Shown here in pieces: positions 42,147 to 50,744 of a stretch of 64,000 nt of DNA. The translations under genes and the position numbers were made by a program. Source of the stretch: Nonomuraea basaltis (GTDB taxonomy: Bacteria > Actinomycetota > Actinomycetes > Streptosporangiales > Streptosporangiaceae); the NCBI RefSeq assembly GCF_005893125.1, contig NZ_VCJS01000032.1, forward strand, positions 1-64,000, written 5' to 3'. Numbering within the stretch: position 1 is the stretch's first letter; each line of letters begins with the position of its first letter. A model generated the notes under the pieces. The model was given only the letters and a program-made list of their open reading frames with translations, did not search any database and was not told where the DNA came from.

Positions 42147-43016
42147 TCACAAATAGGAGCGTCGCGCCCGGATCTCCAACGCGGACGCGCCCGTGGTGGA
42201 AGTGGCCGCCGCCGTGACGAGCACCGTCCGGGAATGCGGATCCCCCACAGCAACGGAAGGCGTGAGGTGCAGCCAACGGAATGCGCTGCCCGGCCCCGTC
42301 GCGGAGATCTGCCCGGTCACATCCGTGCCCGCGCTCAAGCTCCACGTGTCCGTGTTCACCAGCCGGGCCTGCATCTTCCCGCAGTCGATCAGCAGCCGCT
42401 CGCCCGCGAGCAGCCCAGAGGACCGCGAAACAACACCGCCCGTCGCCACATCGGTCACGCTGGGATTCACGGCGGGACCGCTGATCCGCACGAGAGCGTC
42501 GACGATCGGACCGGTGCTTCCGGCCAGAGTGGTCACCGGCTGGTTCGGCGCGTTCGCCGATCCCGCCCACGTGGTCTCGACCTCGTCCCGCCACACAACG
42601 CCGGGCACCTTCACCACAGACGTGAACCGGGCAATGGCCGCGCCGACATTGACCTCCACCTCGGACGCCGGCTCCACGGTGACGTCGGCGACTCGGACGA
42701 TGGACCCAGCCTCGTACCGGAGCTGCATCAGCCGATGCCGTACCCCGACCAACGCGGCGACGGCCTCCAGGTTGCGTTCCATCTGCTCAAATCCGCCGAA
42801 CATCCCTGCCGGGGTGTAGCCGTACACGGCGCACGCGAGCGGCAACGTCGTCGCTTCCAAGTCCAGGCCGTGTATCGGGATCTCGCCGTGACGGCCCGGC
42901 ACCGTCAACGACACGCCGCGGATGCCCGGCAGCGGGCGACGCTTGGTCCCCAGTTTCAGCCGCCAGCAGCGGGCCGGGTGATCGAGGGCGACCCCATCGA
43001 GCGTGTACGTCGGCAT
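42147..43016 (-). CDS. Distal tail / minor tail protein
   Basis: A 289-residue beta-rich protein directly after the tape measure, the usual place of the distal tail (Dit-like) protein. It begins MPTYTLDGVALDHPARCW and has a GRHGEIPIHGLDLE stretch common in siphovirus Dit N-terminal domains; the C-terminal half resembles a carbohydrate-binding jelly roll. ATG 43,016 has AGGGGTGG; ATG 43,037 is an alternative. Confidence 0.7.
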   Translation of the reverse strand: MPTYTLDGVALDHPARCWRLKLGTKRRPLPGIRGVSLTVPGRHGEIPIHGLDLEATTLPLACAVYGYTPAGMFGGFEQMERNLEAVAALVGVRHRLMQLRYEAGSIVRVADVTVEPASEVEVNVGAAIARFTSVVKVPGVVWRDEVETTWAGSANAPNQPVTTLAGSTGPIVDALVRISGPAVNPSVTDVATGGVVSRSSGLLAGERLLIDCGKMQARLVNTDTWSLSAGTDVTGQISATGPGSAFRWLHLTPSVAVGDPHSRTVLVTAAATSTTGASALEIRARRSYL

Positions 43017-43041
43017 CGCCACCCCTATTTCTGACATCGCA

Positions 43042-44707
43042 TTAGAGGACGCCGAGCATCCCGGCGTAGGCCAAGCCGCGATTCACGACGTCGCTCGTGG
43101 GTTCGGCGACCGGGTTGATCGAGGTGACCGTGATGTTCACCGGCCCCGCCGTCCGGCCCGCCCCGGTCGCCGCCCGGCCCGTGGAGCCCAAATGGACGCC
43201 CAGTTCGGGCGCGAACGCTCCGCTCAACCGCCGGGCGATGCCGCGCGCGTCGGTCAGCACCCGCTTGGACTGGCCGAGCATGCCGGCGCTCATACCCATC
43301 ATCGTGTTCCGACCGATCTCCATGAAGATCCGGCTCGGGCTGGCGATCCCGAGGGCCTGCCTCACCCAGTCCGGTAGGAGATCGCGGAAGAAGTTCACGA
43401 TGACCCCGCGGAACCACTCGCCCGCCGCCTGGAGGCCGTGCCACAAGCCTTCGAGCAGCCGCCACGCGAACGTGCCGATCACCTCGACGAAGGCTGGCCA
43501 GCGCAGGAACCAGGGCGTGAATCGCCGCAGTTAGGATCGGGCCGACCTGCTGAGCCAGCAGCCCAAGCAGCGGCGCCAGCATCCCGACGCCCTCAGCGAG
43601 AGCGACCAAAACGGGACCGAGCGCGCCTGCCGCCTGCCCCATCGCGACGAAGATCGCGGTCAGCGTCTGCTGGCCGGACGCCGAGTTCACCCAGGCGTTC
43701 AGCCGGTCCAGGATCGAGCCGAGCACGCCGAGGGCGTCGCCGCCCGCCCGGCGCATCGCCGCGAAGACTCCCGACAGGACGCCCCACACGTCGAGCGCGA
43801 CCGAGCCAAGCTGCTTCAGGACGTCGACGGCGCCCTGCATCCAGCCGAGCGCCCGCCCGGAGTCCGCGGCAGCCGTCAGCCACTCGCCGAACCGAGCCGC
43901 CGCCTGCGCGATCCCGGGCGCGAGACTCGCGGAGAAGCCCGCCCCCACCTCGACCAGCCGGGCCAGCCCGGCGCCGAGCGGCTCGATCGCCACCGACAGG
44001 TCGTTGATGATCTGACGGGTGGCGTCGAACACCGCATTCAGAGCGGAGACGGCGACGGACGAGCGGGCGAACTCCGCCGCTCTCGCGCCGGCCATGCCGA
44101 GCGCGTCGGCGACGTTCGCCAGTCCTGAGGTAAGCGGAATCGCTAGCGTCGCCGCCAGTGCGGAAAGCTGGCCGACCAGCGGGGCGAACAGCGCCTCCTG
44201 CACGGTGACGCGGATACCGTCGAGCAGCGGCTTCAGCGAGCGCAGCTCGCGCGCCACCGCCTGGGCGGCCGGGGCCAGCTTGGCGACGGCCTCCTCGAAC
44301 TTGGCGGCGTCGTCCCCGAGGGCCGCCGAGAAGGCGTCCTTCACTCCGTACAAAGCGACCGTGAGAGCGACGAGCGCCGCCGCACCGATAGCGACAGCCC
44401 CGGGCAGGGCGGCGACCGCCCCGACCAGAGGGGCGAGGCTTGCGCCGAGCGACACCACGCCGTTCGCGACGCCTGCCGTCGCCGAGCTGAGCAGCGCCCA
44501 CTTGGCTGCCGTCACGGTCAACGCGATCCCGAGCCGGGCGGCGTCGGCCACCATCGATGCGACCGAGGATGTGAACCTGGCCGCGTGCCGGCCCAGCTCG
44601 TCGCCGGAGTTGCGCAGACTGGTCATCGCCCGCCGCAGGTGCAGGCTGAACCGCTTGTCGCGCAAGTCCAGCGTGACGAAGAGTTCGCCCACGTTGATCG
44701 CCACCAC
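43042..44707 (-). CDS. Tape-measure protein 1 (frameshifted)
   Basis: The reading frame from GTG 44,707 (MVAINVGELFVTLDLRDK) shows long hydrophobic helical stretches typical of short tape-measure proteins. After about residue 390 the protein-like sequence moves to the +1 frame near 43,515-43,532 (LTAA joining FTPWFLRWPAFVEVIGTF) and continues to a stop at 43,042. The C terminus (SPSRIFMEIGRN, then GLAYAGMLGVL) matches the second tape measure. Either a one-base sequence error or true disruption; programmed shifting in this gene class is unusual. Coordinates cover both frames. Confidence 0.7.
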
Positions 44708-44756
44708 GCACCCCCTTGCGGAGTCGTGCGGAAGGCGGTGGACGGCGGGCGAAGTG

Positions 44757-45311
44757 CTAGACGCCCCAGGCCGGAATGGTAACGACGGTCTTACGCGGGT
44801 AGTCTGCCATCTGGCTCACGATGATGGCGGGGGGCTGGGCGACCAGATTACCGAGCCCCTGACAGAAGCCCCAGAGGTCGATGACGAAGGCTTCCTGGTT
44901 CCAGTCGGAAAGCTTGCCGTTGATGGTGCCGGTCTTCCGGCCAGCGACGAGGATGTAGTGGTTGTCGTGGAGCTTTTTCATCTCGACGACCTCGATGGGG
45001 ACGGTGAATTTCGGCGCGGTGCTCTTGAGCGCGTAGACGCATAGGTGGGCGAACAGGATGCACGTCAGCGGCCGGGTGAGGTCCTGTGCGACGATCTCGC
45101 CGCCGGCGACCCAGTACTCGGGAGTGGATTTCCAACGATTGGCCTCGGCGAGGCTCACATTGTCGTCCGAGGGGTGGCTGAGCGCGATCTTCTTTTCGAT
45201 CTGCCCGGCGGCCTTGAGGTTCGCCTGGTCCGCTGTCTGATTGATGGGATTGGCGACCTGTAACTTCGCGTACGAACTCAGCACGTCGCGTGCGACCTGG
45301 ACATCGCTCAT
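44757..45311 (-). CDS. Putative papain-like cysteine hydrolase
   Basis: A 184-residue protein whose second half carries Cys84 (LTCILFAHLC), His118 (KLHDNHYILVAGR) and Asp145 (AFVIDLWG). This order, with the V-I-D-x-W ending, is like YopT/C58-type and other papain-fold effectors; the catalytic set is inferred by eye. ATG 45,311 is preferred because AAGGGG lies seven bases upstream. It interrupts two tape-measure paralogues, has its own upstream palindromes and lower GC, so it is probably cargo. Confidence 0.5.
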   Translation of the reverse strand: MSDVQVARDVLSSYAKLQVANPINQTADQANLKAAGQIEKKIALSHPSDDNVSLAEANRWKSTPEYWVAGGEIVAQDLTRPLTCILFAHLCVYALKSTAPKFTVPIEVVEMKKLHDNHYILVAGRKTGTINGKLSDWNQEAFVIDLWGFCQGLGNLVAQPPAIIVSQMADYPRKTVVTIPAWGV

Positions 45312-45317
45312 CTGCAT

Positions 45318-45547
45318 ACCCCTTCATCGTGCGCGGTGCGTTCCTCGGCCCCCGACGCAATTCCGCGTAGACCCCCAATTCTGTGCCTACGCGCCACGAC
45401 GCTGAGTGTCCACGGACACTCTTAGGTGAAATGCGTGTCCCGCAGGAGTCGTCTTGAGGTCTGACCTGCGCTCCATCCAGCCCGGCTACCACGATCTGCA
45501 TCGCCGCGATCGACGAATGGCTGTGAACCCCACTTCTGCAGCACGTT
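45318..45547. other. Intergenic region upstream of papain-like gene
   Basis: No gene is visible. CGCGTAG (45,364-45,370) and CTACGCG (45,387-45,393) are inverted, and GAGTGTCC-AC-GGACACTC (45,404-45,421) is a perfect hairpin or dyad. These give the cargo gene its own control region. Confidence 0.5.
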
Positions 45548-46867
45548 CTAAGCGAGTCCCAACACGGCCGCGTACTGCAAGCCCCGATTCACCGTCCTGC
45601 TGGTGGGCTCAGCCTGCGGGAAGTGGTTGGTGACGTTCACCGTCACCTGGCCGCCCGTCTGGCTGCCGGTCGCCTGATAGCCGGTCGAACGCAGCTCCGG
45701 CGCGAACGAACCCGTGAGCTGTCCCGCGATGCCGCGCGCCGACTTCATCACCGCCGCGGCCGAACCCACCATGCCGAGACGCAGTCCCGTCATGGCGTTG
45801 GCGCCGATGTCCATGAACACGCGGGACGGCGACTTCTGCTTGAGCTGCTTCTTGATCTGGTTCACCAAGGAGGTGGCGATGTCCTTCATCGCCGCCTCGA
45901 TCTGCTTCTTTTGGCTGATCAAGCCTGTCAGGAAACCCTTGCCAGCATTTTTGCCTGCGTCAAACATGGCGTCGGCCGCGTTCTTCCCGGCCTGCTTGGC
46001 GGCCTTATCGATCGCGCCAGCGGTGCTGTTGATGGACTTGAACGTCGCGGCATCCGCTTCCAGCAGTGCTTGCCCGAGTTCGACGCCGCCATCGGGGCCG
46101 GCCTCGATGACCTGCGCCATGATGCTCTTGGACAGGCCACGCTTGGCCAGCTTCTTGATCACCGAGGCGAAGAGGCGGACGCGCGCCAGCTTCGCCTGCA
46201 ACCCAGCCTGGATGTTCTCGGCCGTGAGCGGCTTCTGCCCGTCGCCCGAGCCGAGGTTGAGGCTGGACAGCGACGCCCAGTCGCGAACCTGATCGGAGAC
46301 TTGGGTGACGTAGGCCATGGCGTCGGCGAGCGTCTTGCCGATCTGCTCGCGCTGCTTGGCCAGCGCGAACAGCTTGTCGTTATCTGCCTTGACGGCTTCG
46401 ACCAAGCTGTCCTTGACGCCCTCGCTGATCTTGCCGGATTTGAAGGCGCCCACGACGGCGTCGGTGAGCTTGCTGGCCGTCTCCTTGATCTTGGACTCTT
46501 CGCCCATGAGGCAAGACACGGAGCTGATGAAGCCGTTCCAGGCGTTGACGAACCCGTTCTTGATGCCAATGACCAGGTCCTTGCCCAGCTCCCACAGCTT
46601 CTTGAAGGCGCCGGTGATCGTCTTTCCGAAGTTGCCGACAGCGTCCTTCATGATTGTCAGGGCGCCCTTGAAGTCGCCCTGGAAGATCTTGACGACGGAC
46701 ACCATGGACGAGCCCATGCGCGTGGCCGCGATCCCGGCGGCGATCATGGCGGCGTGTATGCCGCTGGCCTGGACCTTGATCCCGGCTGCGGCCTTGCCCA
46801 GCGGCCCCGTGAGCTGGTTTCGCAGTTCAAGCGTGGCGTACAGCTCGCCGATCTTCAGCGCCACCAC
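45548..46867 (-). CDS. Tape-measure protein 2
   Basis: A 439-residue protein starting VVALKIGELYATLELRNQ, a close match to the start of tape measure 1, with a C-terminal KSPSRVFMDIGANAM, then VNRGLQYAAVLGLA that matches its end. The centre is Lys/Ala-rich helix instead. Tape-measure proteins set tail length and help DNA ejection. The GTG at 46,867 has AAGGAGGT upstream. It directly follows the tail chaperone genes. Confidence 0.75.
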   Translation of the reverse strand: MVALKIGELYATLELRNQLTGPLGKAAAGIKVQASGIHAAMIAAGIAATRMGSSMVSVVKIFQGDFKGALTIMKDAVGNFGKTITGAFKKLWELGKDLVIGIKNGFVNAWNGFISSVSCLMGEESKIKETASKLTDAVVGAFKSGKISEGVKDSLVEAVKADNDKLFALAKQREQIGKTLADAMAYVTQVSDQVRDWASLSSLNLGSGDGQKPLTAENIQAGLQAKLARVRLFASVIKKLAKRGLSKSIMAQVIEAGPDGGVELGQALLEADAATFKSINSTAGAIDKAAKQAGKNAADAMFDAGKNAGKGFLTGLISQKKQIEAAMKDIATSLVNQIKKQLKQKSPSRVFMDIGANAMTGLRLGMVGSAAAVMKSARGIAGQLTGSFAPELRSTGYQATGSQTGGQVTVNVTNHFPQAEPTSRTVNRGLQYAAVLGLA

Positions 46868-46879
46868 CCACACCTCCTT

Positions 46880-46897
46880 GCAAGCGAAAAAGCTTGC
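46880..46897. repeat. GCAAGC/GCTTGC hairpin
   Basis: GCAAGC-GAAAAA-GCTTGC between tail chaperone and tape measure. It is one of several related hairpins in the structural operon. Confidence 0.5.
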
Positions 46898-46902
46898 GTT
46901 GC

Positions 46903-47265
46903 CTACGGGCGGCGGTCCCCGTCGGGACTGAGCGCACGGCACAGGCGGGTGTCTGCGGCCAGCAGGCCGAAAATGCGGTTACGCAGCCACCGCCAGGTGC
47001 GCGAGGCGAGCAGGCCGGGGGTATCCAGGTCGATGCCGTACTCGCTGTGCAGGTCGGCCTCGATCAGCGCCCACTGGGACAGCAGCGCCGCCCACGTGAC
47101 GGCCGAGCCGTCCACCGACAGGCCGTCGTCCGGGTCGTAGTACTCCCTCAGCCCCGTCAGTTCGTCGATCGGGCCGCCGCGCGACCCTTCGCCGCTTCCG
47201 GGGCCGCCGCTTCCGGGCCTCGCTCCCAGTAGGCCGCGGCGGCATCCGAACTGCCGGCCACCCAC
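46903..47265 (-). CDS. Tail assembly chaperone, frameshift extension (GT-type)
   Basis: The frame overlapping the end of the first chaperone encodes PIDELTGLREYYD and then SQWALIEADLHSEYGIDLD, with WRWLRNRIFGLL, the classic second part of actinophage tail chaperones. It has no good start of its own. A -1 shift in the 108-base overlap joins the two; a candidate slip site is GCGAAGGGT read on the minus strand at 47,184-47,192. The frame's first codon here is nominal. Confidence 0.68.
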   Translation of the reverse strand: MGGRQFGCRRGLLGARPGSGGPGSGEGSRGGPIDELTGLREYYDPDDGLSVDGSAVTWAALLSQWALIEADLHSEYGIDLDTPGLLASRTWRWLRNRIFGLLAADTRLCRALSPDGDRRP

Positions 47266-47555
47266 ATGAACGCGGTCACACCGCAGTGCTTGATCTTCGG
47301 CCAGGACACGCCGTCAGCGATCAGCTCGTCATAGACGGGACCGAGGACGCGGCGGTACAGGTCCAGTTCGCGTACGTCGTCCAGTGCCGCTTCGGGGTTG
47401 TCCTTGCCGTTCGCGGCGTCCATCCCGGATTCGGCGAGCGTCTGGCAGTACAGGCCCACCTCAGCGCTCGGGGCGGGGATCCGGTACAGCTTGCCGCCCA
47501 CGGGGAGCGACAAGCCGTCGTCGAAGAAGGAGTCGAGGTCTGCGAAGTTCGCCAT
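47157..47555 (-). CDS. Tail assembly chaperone (G-type)
   Basis: A 132-residue protein encoded between major tail and tape-measure genes, where lambda gpG-like chaperones lie. It begins MANFADLDSFFDDGL and ends in an Ala-rich part within which a -1 frameshift probably produces the longer GT form. It coats the tape measure during tail assembly. Confidence 0.75.
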   Translation of the reverse strand: MANFADLDSFFDDGLSLPVGGKLYRIPAPSAEVGLYCQTLAESGMDAANGKDNPEAALDDVRELDLYRRVLGPVYDELIADGVSWPKIKHCGVTAFMWVAGSSDAAAAYWERGPEAAAPEAAKGRAAARSTN

Positions 47556-47558
47556 CGG

Positions 47559-48026
47559 CTACGCCACCGGGTTGGTGATCGCGAGCGGCTTGCCCTGGCC
47601 GGTCAGTTCACACTCGAAAGGTTCGAGGTCGGTGACCTCTCCGCCCGCGCCCTTGTACTGGACGGCCGCCACACCCTCGAACGCGTCCGGGCTGCCATCC
47701 TTGCGATACCAGCGCAGATGCGCGTTCGCCGTGATCCCGACGACGAGGCCGGCGGCGCGAAGGAATTCCTGTCCGGCGTCCGGCACGAACGTGGCCGAAG
47801 CGGTGTCACGCTTACGACGACCCTCGATCTCCAGCTTCCAACTGCGCTGGGTGACGACTTCGCTCGCCCAGCCGTCGCTGTCAAAGTCGCTGTCGTCCTC
47901 GGTTTCGCTGTCGAGGCTGAATTCGAGCTTCGTGAGTCCCCGGACGGTAGTCCAGGCCGGAGTGGTCGTGCTGGAGGTATCGACTTCCAGCGTCCAATCC
48001 TTGGCGAGCAGAGAACGCAGCGCCAT
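47559..48026 (-). CDS. Major tail protein
   Basis: A 155-residue tail-tube subunit of the phi13/TP901-1-like type: N-terminal LLAKDWTLEVDTSS, central RGLTKLEFSLDSETEDDSDF and RSWKLEIEGRR strands. AAGGAGG lies before ATG 48,026, which is preferred over 48,044. The position before the chaperones supports it. Confidence 0.78.
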   Translation of the reverse strand: MALRSLLAKDWTLEVDTSSTTTPAWTTVRGLTKLEFSLDSETEDDSDFDSDGWASEVVTQRSWKLEIEGRRKRDTASATFVPDAGQEFLRAAGLVVGITANAHLRWYRKDGSPDAFEGVAAVQYKGAGGEVTDLEPFECELTGQGKPLAITNPVA

Positions 48027-48051
48027 GATGCCTCCTTGCGGCATGCGAAAA

Positions 48052-48073
48052 CCGCAAGCGAAACCGCTTGCGG
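48052..48073. repeat. CCGCAAGCG/CGCTTGCGG hairpin
   Basis: A perfect 9-bp stem with an AAAC loop between the tail terminator gene and the major tail gene; a terminator or processing site. It is related in sequence to the hairpins at 46,880 and 50,727. Confidence 0.55.
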
Positions 48074-48089
48074 CAGAGGAATGAGAAGG

Positions 48090-48533
48090 TCAGGGCCGGT
48101 GCGGGCTCGGCCGGTACACCATCAGTTCGTAGGAGTCAGCCCGTCCCCAGCGTCCCGAGGAGTCCCGGTCGAGCGGCGCGACGATGCGCCGCTGCGCCAG
48201 CAGCAGCCACACGCCGGTCGAAAGCTGCACGTTGGCCAGGCCGTGGAGTTCGTCGAACAGGTCGTCGGCCAGGTCGTCGGTGACGCGCGGATCATCGCTG
48301 CCCCGGATGCGGGCCTGCATCTGCACGTTGCTGTCCGGCTCGGTGACGTCGTCACCGCCCCGCCCAGCGCCGTACACGGCAAGCGAGATCGCTTTGTCGG
48401 GTGACGACGGCAGGCCGCCGATGGTCAGCGCCGTCTGCGCGGGGGTGTAGAGGCCATCCGGGTTCCAGTCGGCGACGCCCGCCGCGGCGAGCAGTTCGGC
48501 GACGCCGGTCAGCAGGTCACGGGTGAAGCTCAC
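48090..48533 (-). CDS. Tail terminator / minor capsid-type protein
   Basis: A 147-residue protein. The pattern RDLLTGVAELLAAAGVADW and the later LADDLFDELHGLANVQL, then SYELMVYR is that of the actinophage tail-terminator or minor capsid protein (gpU-like) family. It caps the tail tube at the head side. Confidence 0.7.
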   Translation of the reverse strand: MSFTRDLLTGVAELLAAAGVADWNPDGLYTPAQTALTIGGLPSSPDKAISLAVYGAGRGGDDVTEPDSNVQMQARIRGSDDPRVTDDLADDLFDELHGLANVQLSTGVWLLLAQRRIVAPLDRDSSGRWGRADSYELMVYRPSPHRP

Positions 48534-48554
48534 CGCTCACCCCCGCTCGCGTCA

Positions 48555-48908
48555 TCACCGGAACGCCCGTCGCAGTTCCGCCGCGATGATGCCGCGCATC
48601 AGCTCGGCTTCCTCGTGCAGCGGGTTCTCCAGGTACTTCCAGGTGCGGCCCGGGTCGTGCTCCAGCTCCTCAACCTCGTGCTGGTACACGCTGTACGGGC
48701 TCGAATAGGACACGACGCCCTGAAGCGAGGATTCGTCCACGCCGGCCCACGCGGTGTCGTACAGGTCGTAGTTGTCCACCGGGACGCGGGACTGCGACAC
48801 CGTCTTCAGATGCTGGACCGCCTTGTTCAGGCCTTGTGCGGCAGCCCGCTTCCCTTTCAGTTCCAGCGCTTCGGGCGACATGTTCGCGTTGAACTCTGCT
48901 CGGCTCAC
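48555..48908 (-). CDS. HK97 gp10-like head-tail connector
   Basis: A 117-residue protein with long N-terminal helix (GLNKAVQHLKTVSQSRVPVD) and the SSPYSVYQHEVEEL motif of the gp10/minor capsid connector family. The GTG start overlaps the preceding stop (GTGA). Confidence 0.72.
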   Translation of the reverse strand: MSRAEFNANMSPEALELKGKRAAAQGLNKAVQHLKTVSQSRVPVDNYDLYDTAWAGVDESSLQGVVSYSSPYSVYQHEVEELEHDPGRTWKYLENPLHEEAELMRGIIAAELRRAFR

Positions 48909-49228
48909 TGGCACACCACCTCCACATGATCGGGAGTTGGCAAGCCGCCGCCGTCGCGCATGTACGAGCCGATCACCGTGGTTGTGCGGCCGTTCCGCTT
49001 TGCACGCGACCCGGCCGGGATGACAGCCCCGGGCAAAAGGGTCAAGGTCAGTTCCGAGACGACCTCGTTCCCTTCTGCGTCGCGCACCATCCGGCGTTCG
49101 TCGTCCGCGAGACACGGATACGTGACCGGCGGCCCGTAGACCGGGCCGTACGCGCCGTCCCCGAGATAGGGCTCGATCACCACTTGGTGGCGCAGCAGCC
49201 AGGCTGGAAGTGTCGTCATCGACGTCAC
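48905..49228 (-). CDS. Head closure protein
   Basis: A 107-residue small beta-barrel (LRHQVVIEPYLGDGAYGPVYG, and a late RNGRTTTVIG strand), typical of head-tail joining proteins. It lies between connector genes, and starts are coupled. A start at 49,219 is also possible. Confidence 0.68.
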   Translation of the reverse strand: MTSMTTLPAWLLRHQVVIEPYLGDGAYGPVYGPPVTYPCLADDERRMVRDAEGNEVVSELTLTLLPGAVIPAGSRAKRNGRTTTVIGSYMRDGGGLPTPDHVEVVCQ

Positions 49229-49235
49229 CCCCAGG

Positions 49236-49640
49236 TCAGTGCCACGCGGATATGTCGATGACGTAACCCGGCAGCAGGCCCGTCGTTCGCAGGATCGACA
49301 AGGCGTCCTGCGCGTACCGGGGCGGCCCAGACTCGCCCGCGCCGCCCGCCCGGTCGAGCTTGACCGAGCCGATCGAGACCGACTTGAACGCAGAGGCGAC
49401 GCCGTACGGATCGCCCACGGCGATCGTCCACGCCGCCTGCGCGCACGTCGCCCGCCGGATCGCTTCCCGGGTGTCGGCGTCGGCCGGCATCTCCGTCTCG
49501 TCGGTCTGGTAGACGGCGCCCATCAGGAGTTCGTCGATCCGTTCCGACGCTCGCGCGAGTACTTGGTCGATGCCGTCCGGCGCGGCCTGCCCGGTGTAGG
49601 TGGCGTAGTCGGCGGCCGTGGCGTACACGAGCGCCGCCAT
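49236..49640 (-). CDS. Head-tail adaptor (gp6-like)
   Basis: A 134-residue helical protein (LARASERIDELLMGAVYQTD, and EAIRRATCAQAAWTIAVGD) matching the HK97 gp6/gp15-like adaptor that docks on the portal. The position among connectors agrees. Confidence 0.72.
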   Translation of the reverse strand: MAALVYATAADYATYTGQAAPDGIDQVLARASERIDELLMGAVYQTDETEMPADADTREAIRRATCAQAAWTIAVGDPYGVASAFKSVSIGSVKLDRAGGAGESGPPRYAQDALSILRTTGLLPGYVIDISAWH

Positions 49641-49641
49641 G

Positions 49642-49989
49642 TCAGGCCGCCGGGAGGTCGACGAGCTTCACCGACACGCCGGTCACGGCGCTGTAGTCGA
49701 TGTTGACCTTGCCGTTGGGCTGGCGGTAGACCGGCTTGAACGGGCCGATCAGGAAGAACCCGGTGATCGCCGGGATGGTCACCTGCTTGTCCGGCACCGC
49801 CTGGCCCTCGATGAGGACGGGGATGTCGAACAGGAGCTGCTTGGCGGTGCCGTCCGTGTTCTTCGCGAACAGCACCATCCGGCCGTGGTCGGCGAACATG
49901 TGGCCGTCCACGTTCGCGGCCGTGAACCCCGTGGTGAGATCCACGCCCGACATCGACGACATCACCGAAGTGAGGTCAGTCCTCGCCAT
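49642..49989 (-). CDS. Head/neck protein of unknown family
   Basis: A 115-residue beta-rich protein (ADHGRMVLFAKNTDG and IPAITGFFLIGPFKPVYR). It may be a small head decoration or stopper, but I do not recognise the family. One base from the next gene. Confidence 0.58.
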   Translation of the reverse strand: MARTDLTSVMSSMSGVDLTTGFTAANVDGHMFADHGRMVLFAKNTDGTAKQLLFDIPVLIEGQAVPDKQVTIPAITGFFLIGPFKPVYRQPNGKVNIDYSAVTGVSVKLVDLPAA

Positions 49990-50317
49990 CGTCGTCCCCC
50001 TCTCCGCCGAACTCCTCGATCAACGCCGCCTTGGAAAGCACCGCGGCGTCCTTACGCGGCATGCCGCGCCTCATGGCGTAGGCGATCCACGCGGACTTGG
50101 GGGACGACGGGGACGGCCGGGGCATCGTGACCAGCCCCGCTCCGGCGTCTGGGTCGGGCTCGACGCCCGACTCGTCGGCCTCCACCGGCTCAGTGGACCC
50201 GGCTGGGGAGGCAATCAGTAGCCACACGGGCAGGTGGTCGAGCCGCACTGAACGCTCGGTGTACTCGACCACGTGACCGGTGCGCGTGTTCTTGTAGACC
50301 CACACGTCGGCGGACAT
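49976..50317 (-). CDS. Small phage protein with acidic C terminus
   Basis: A 113-residue protein. A beta-type N-terminal part (VWVYKNTRTGHVVEYTERS) is followed by an acidic linker and a helical RKDAAVLSKAALIEEFGG end resembling Rho-N/SAP-like small domains. Common behind coat genes in actinophages; role unknown. ATG interlocked with the previous stop. Confidence 0.6.
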   Translation of the reverse strand: MSADVWVYKNTRTGHVVEYTERSVRLDHLPVWLLIASPAGSTEPVEADESGVEPDPDAGAGLVTMPRPSPSSPKSAWIAYAMRRGMPRKDAAVLSKAALIEEFGGEGDDDGED

Positions 50318-50670
50318 CAGTAGGCCGCGTCCTTGCGGATGTCGATCTGCACGATGATGTCGGTCGGCGTGCCACCGAGCGCGCCGACGACGGCCGCGAG
50401 CGTGTCGCCCTCGGCCAGCCGCACCGAAGCCGGCGCGGCCAGGGTGCCGGACGCCCAGGTGGAAGCGGCCGGGGTGGTGCCGTTCGCGGTGAGCATGTTG
50501 ACGCCGTTCTTCGTCGCGTTGAACGGCGTGTCGGTGCCGCCGACGCGGTAGGCGCGCACCGCGACCACCCGGCACGGCACGGTCGCGCGCCACAGCACGT
50601 AGCTGCCCGCGGCGACCGTCGCGCCCTTGAGCGTCAGCGTCTTCTCGGTGATTCTCGGCTTGTAGGCCAT
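50317..50670 (-). CDS. Probable head decoration protein
   Basis: A 117-residue beta-rich single domain (GSYVLWRATVPCRVVAVRAY, with repeated short strands) encoded next to the coat gene. Decoration proteins often occupy this place; the fold call is tentative. Confidence 0.55.
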   Translation of the reverse strand: MAYKPRITEKTLTLKGATVAAGSYVLWRATVPCRVVAVRAYRVGGTDTPFNATKNGVNMLTANGTTPAASTWASGTLAAPASVRLAEGDTLAAVVGALGGTPTDIIVQIDIRKDAAY

Positions 50671-50700
50671 GGATCAGTCCCCTTCGTGGAGGCGTGGGAA

Positions 50701-50744
50701 GAGCCGCGAGCGCGGCTCGCGGGTTCGCAAGCGGAATTGCTTAC
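50701..50744 (-). terminator. Hairpins after coat gene
   Basis: GAGCCGC-GAGC-GCGGCTC (50,701-50,718) and, next to it, GCAAGC-GGAATT-GCTTAC (50,727-50,744, ending four bases inside the coat gene's last codons). They probably reduce read-through from the coat gene, as for highly expressed phage genes. Confidence 0.5.

Noticed and set aside
43025..43490. The end of the first tape-measure frame as real C terminus
   Set aside because: It becomes Arg/Gly/Pro-rich nonsense, while the +1 frame holds the sequence matching tape measure 2.
48555..49115. Longer start for the gp10-like gene
   Set aside because: The extension overlaps the head-closure gene out of frame; the GTG at 48,908 overlapping the previous stop is better.
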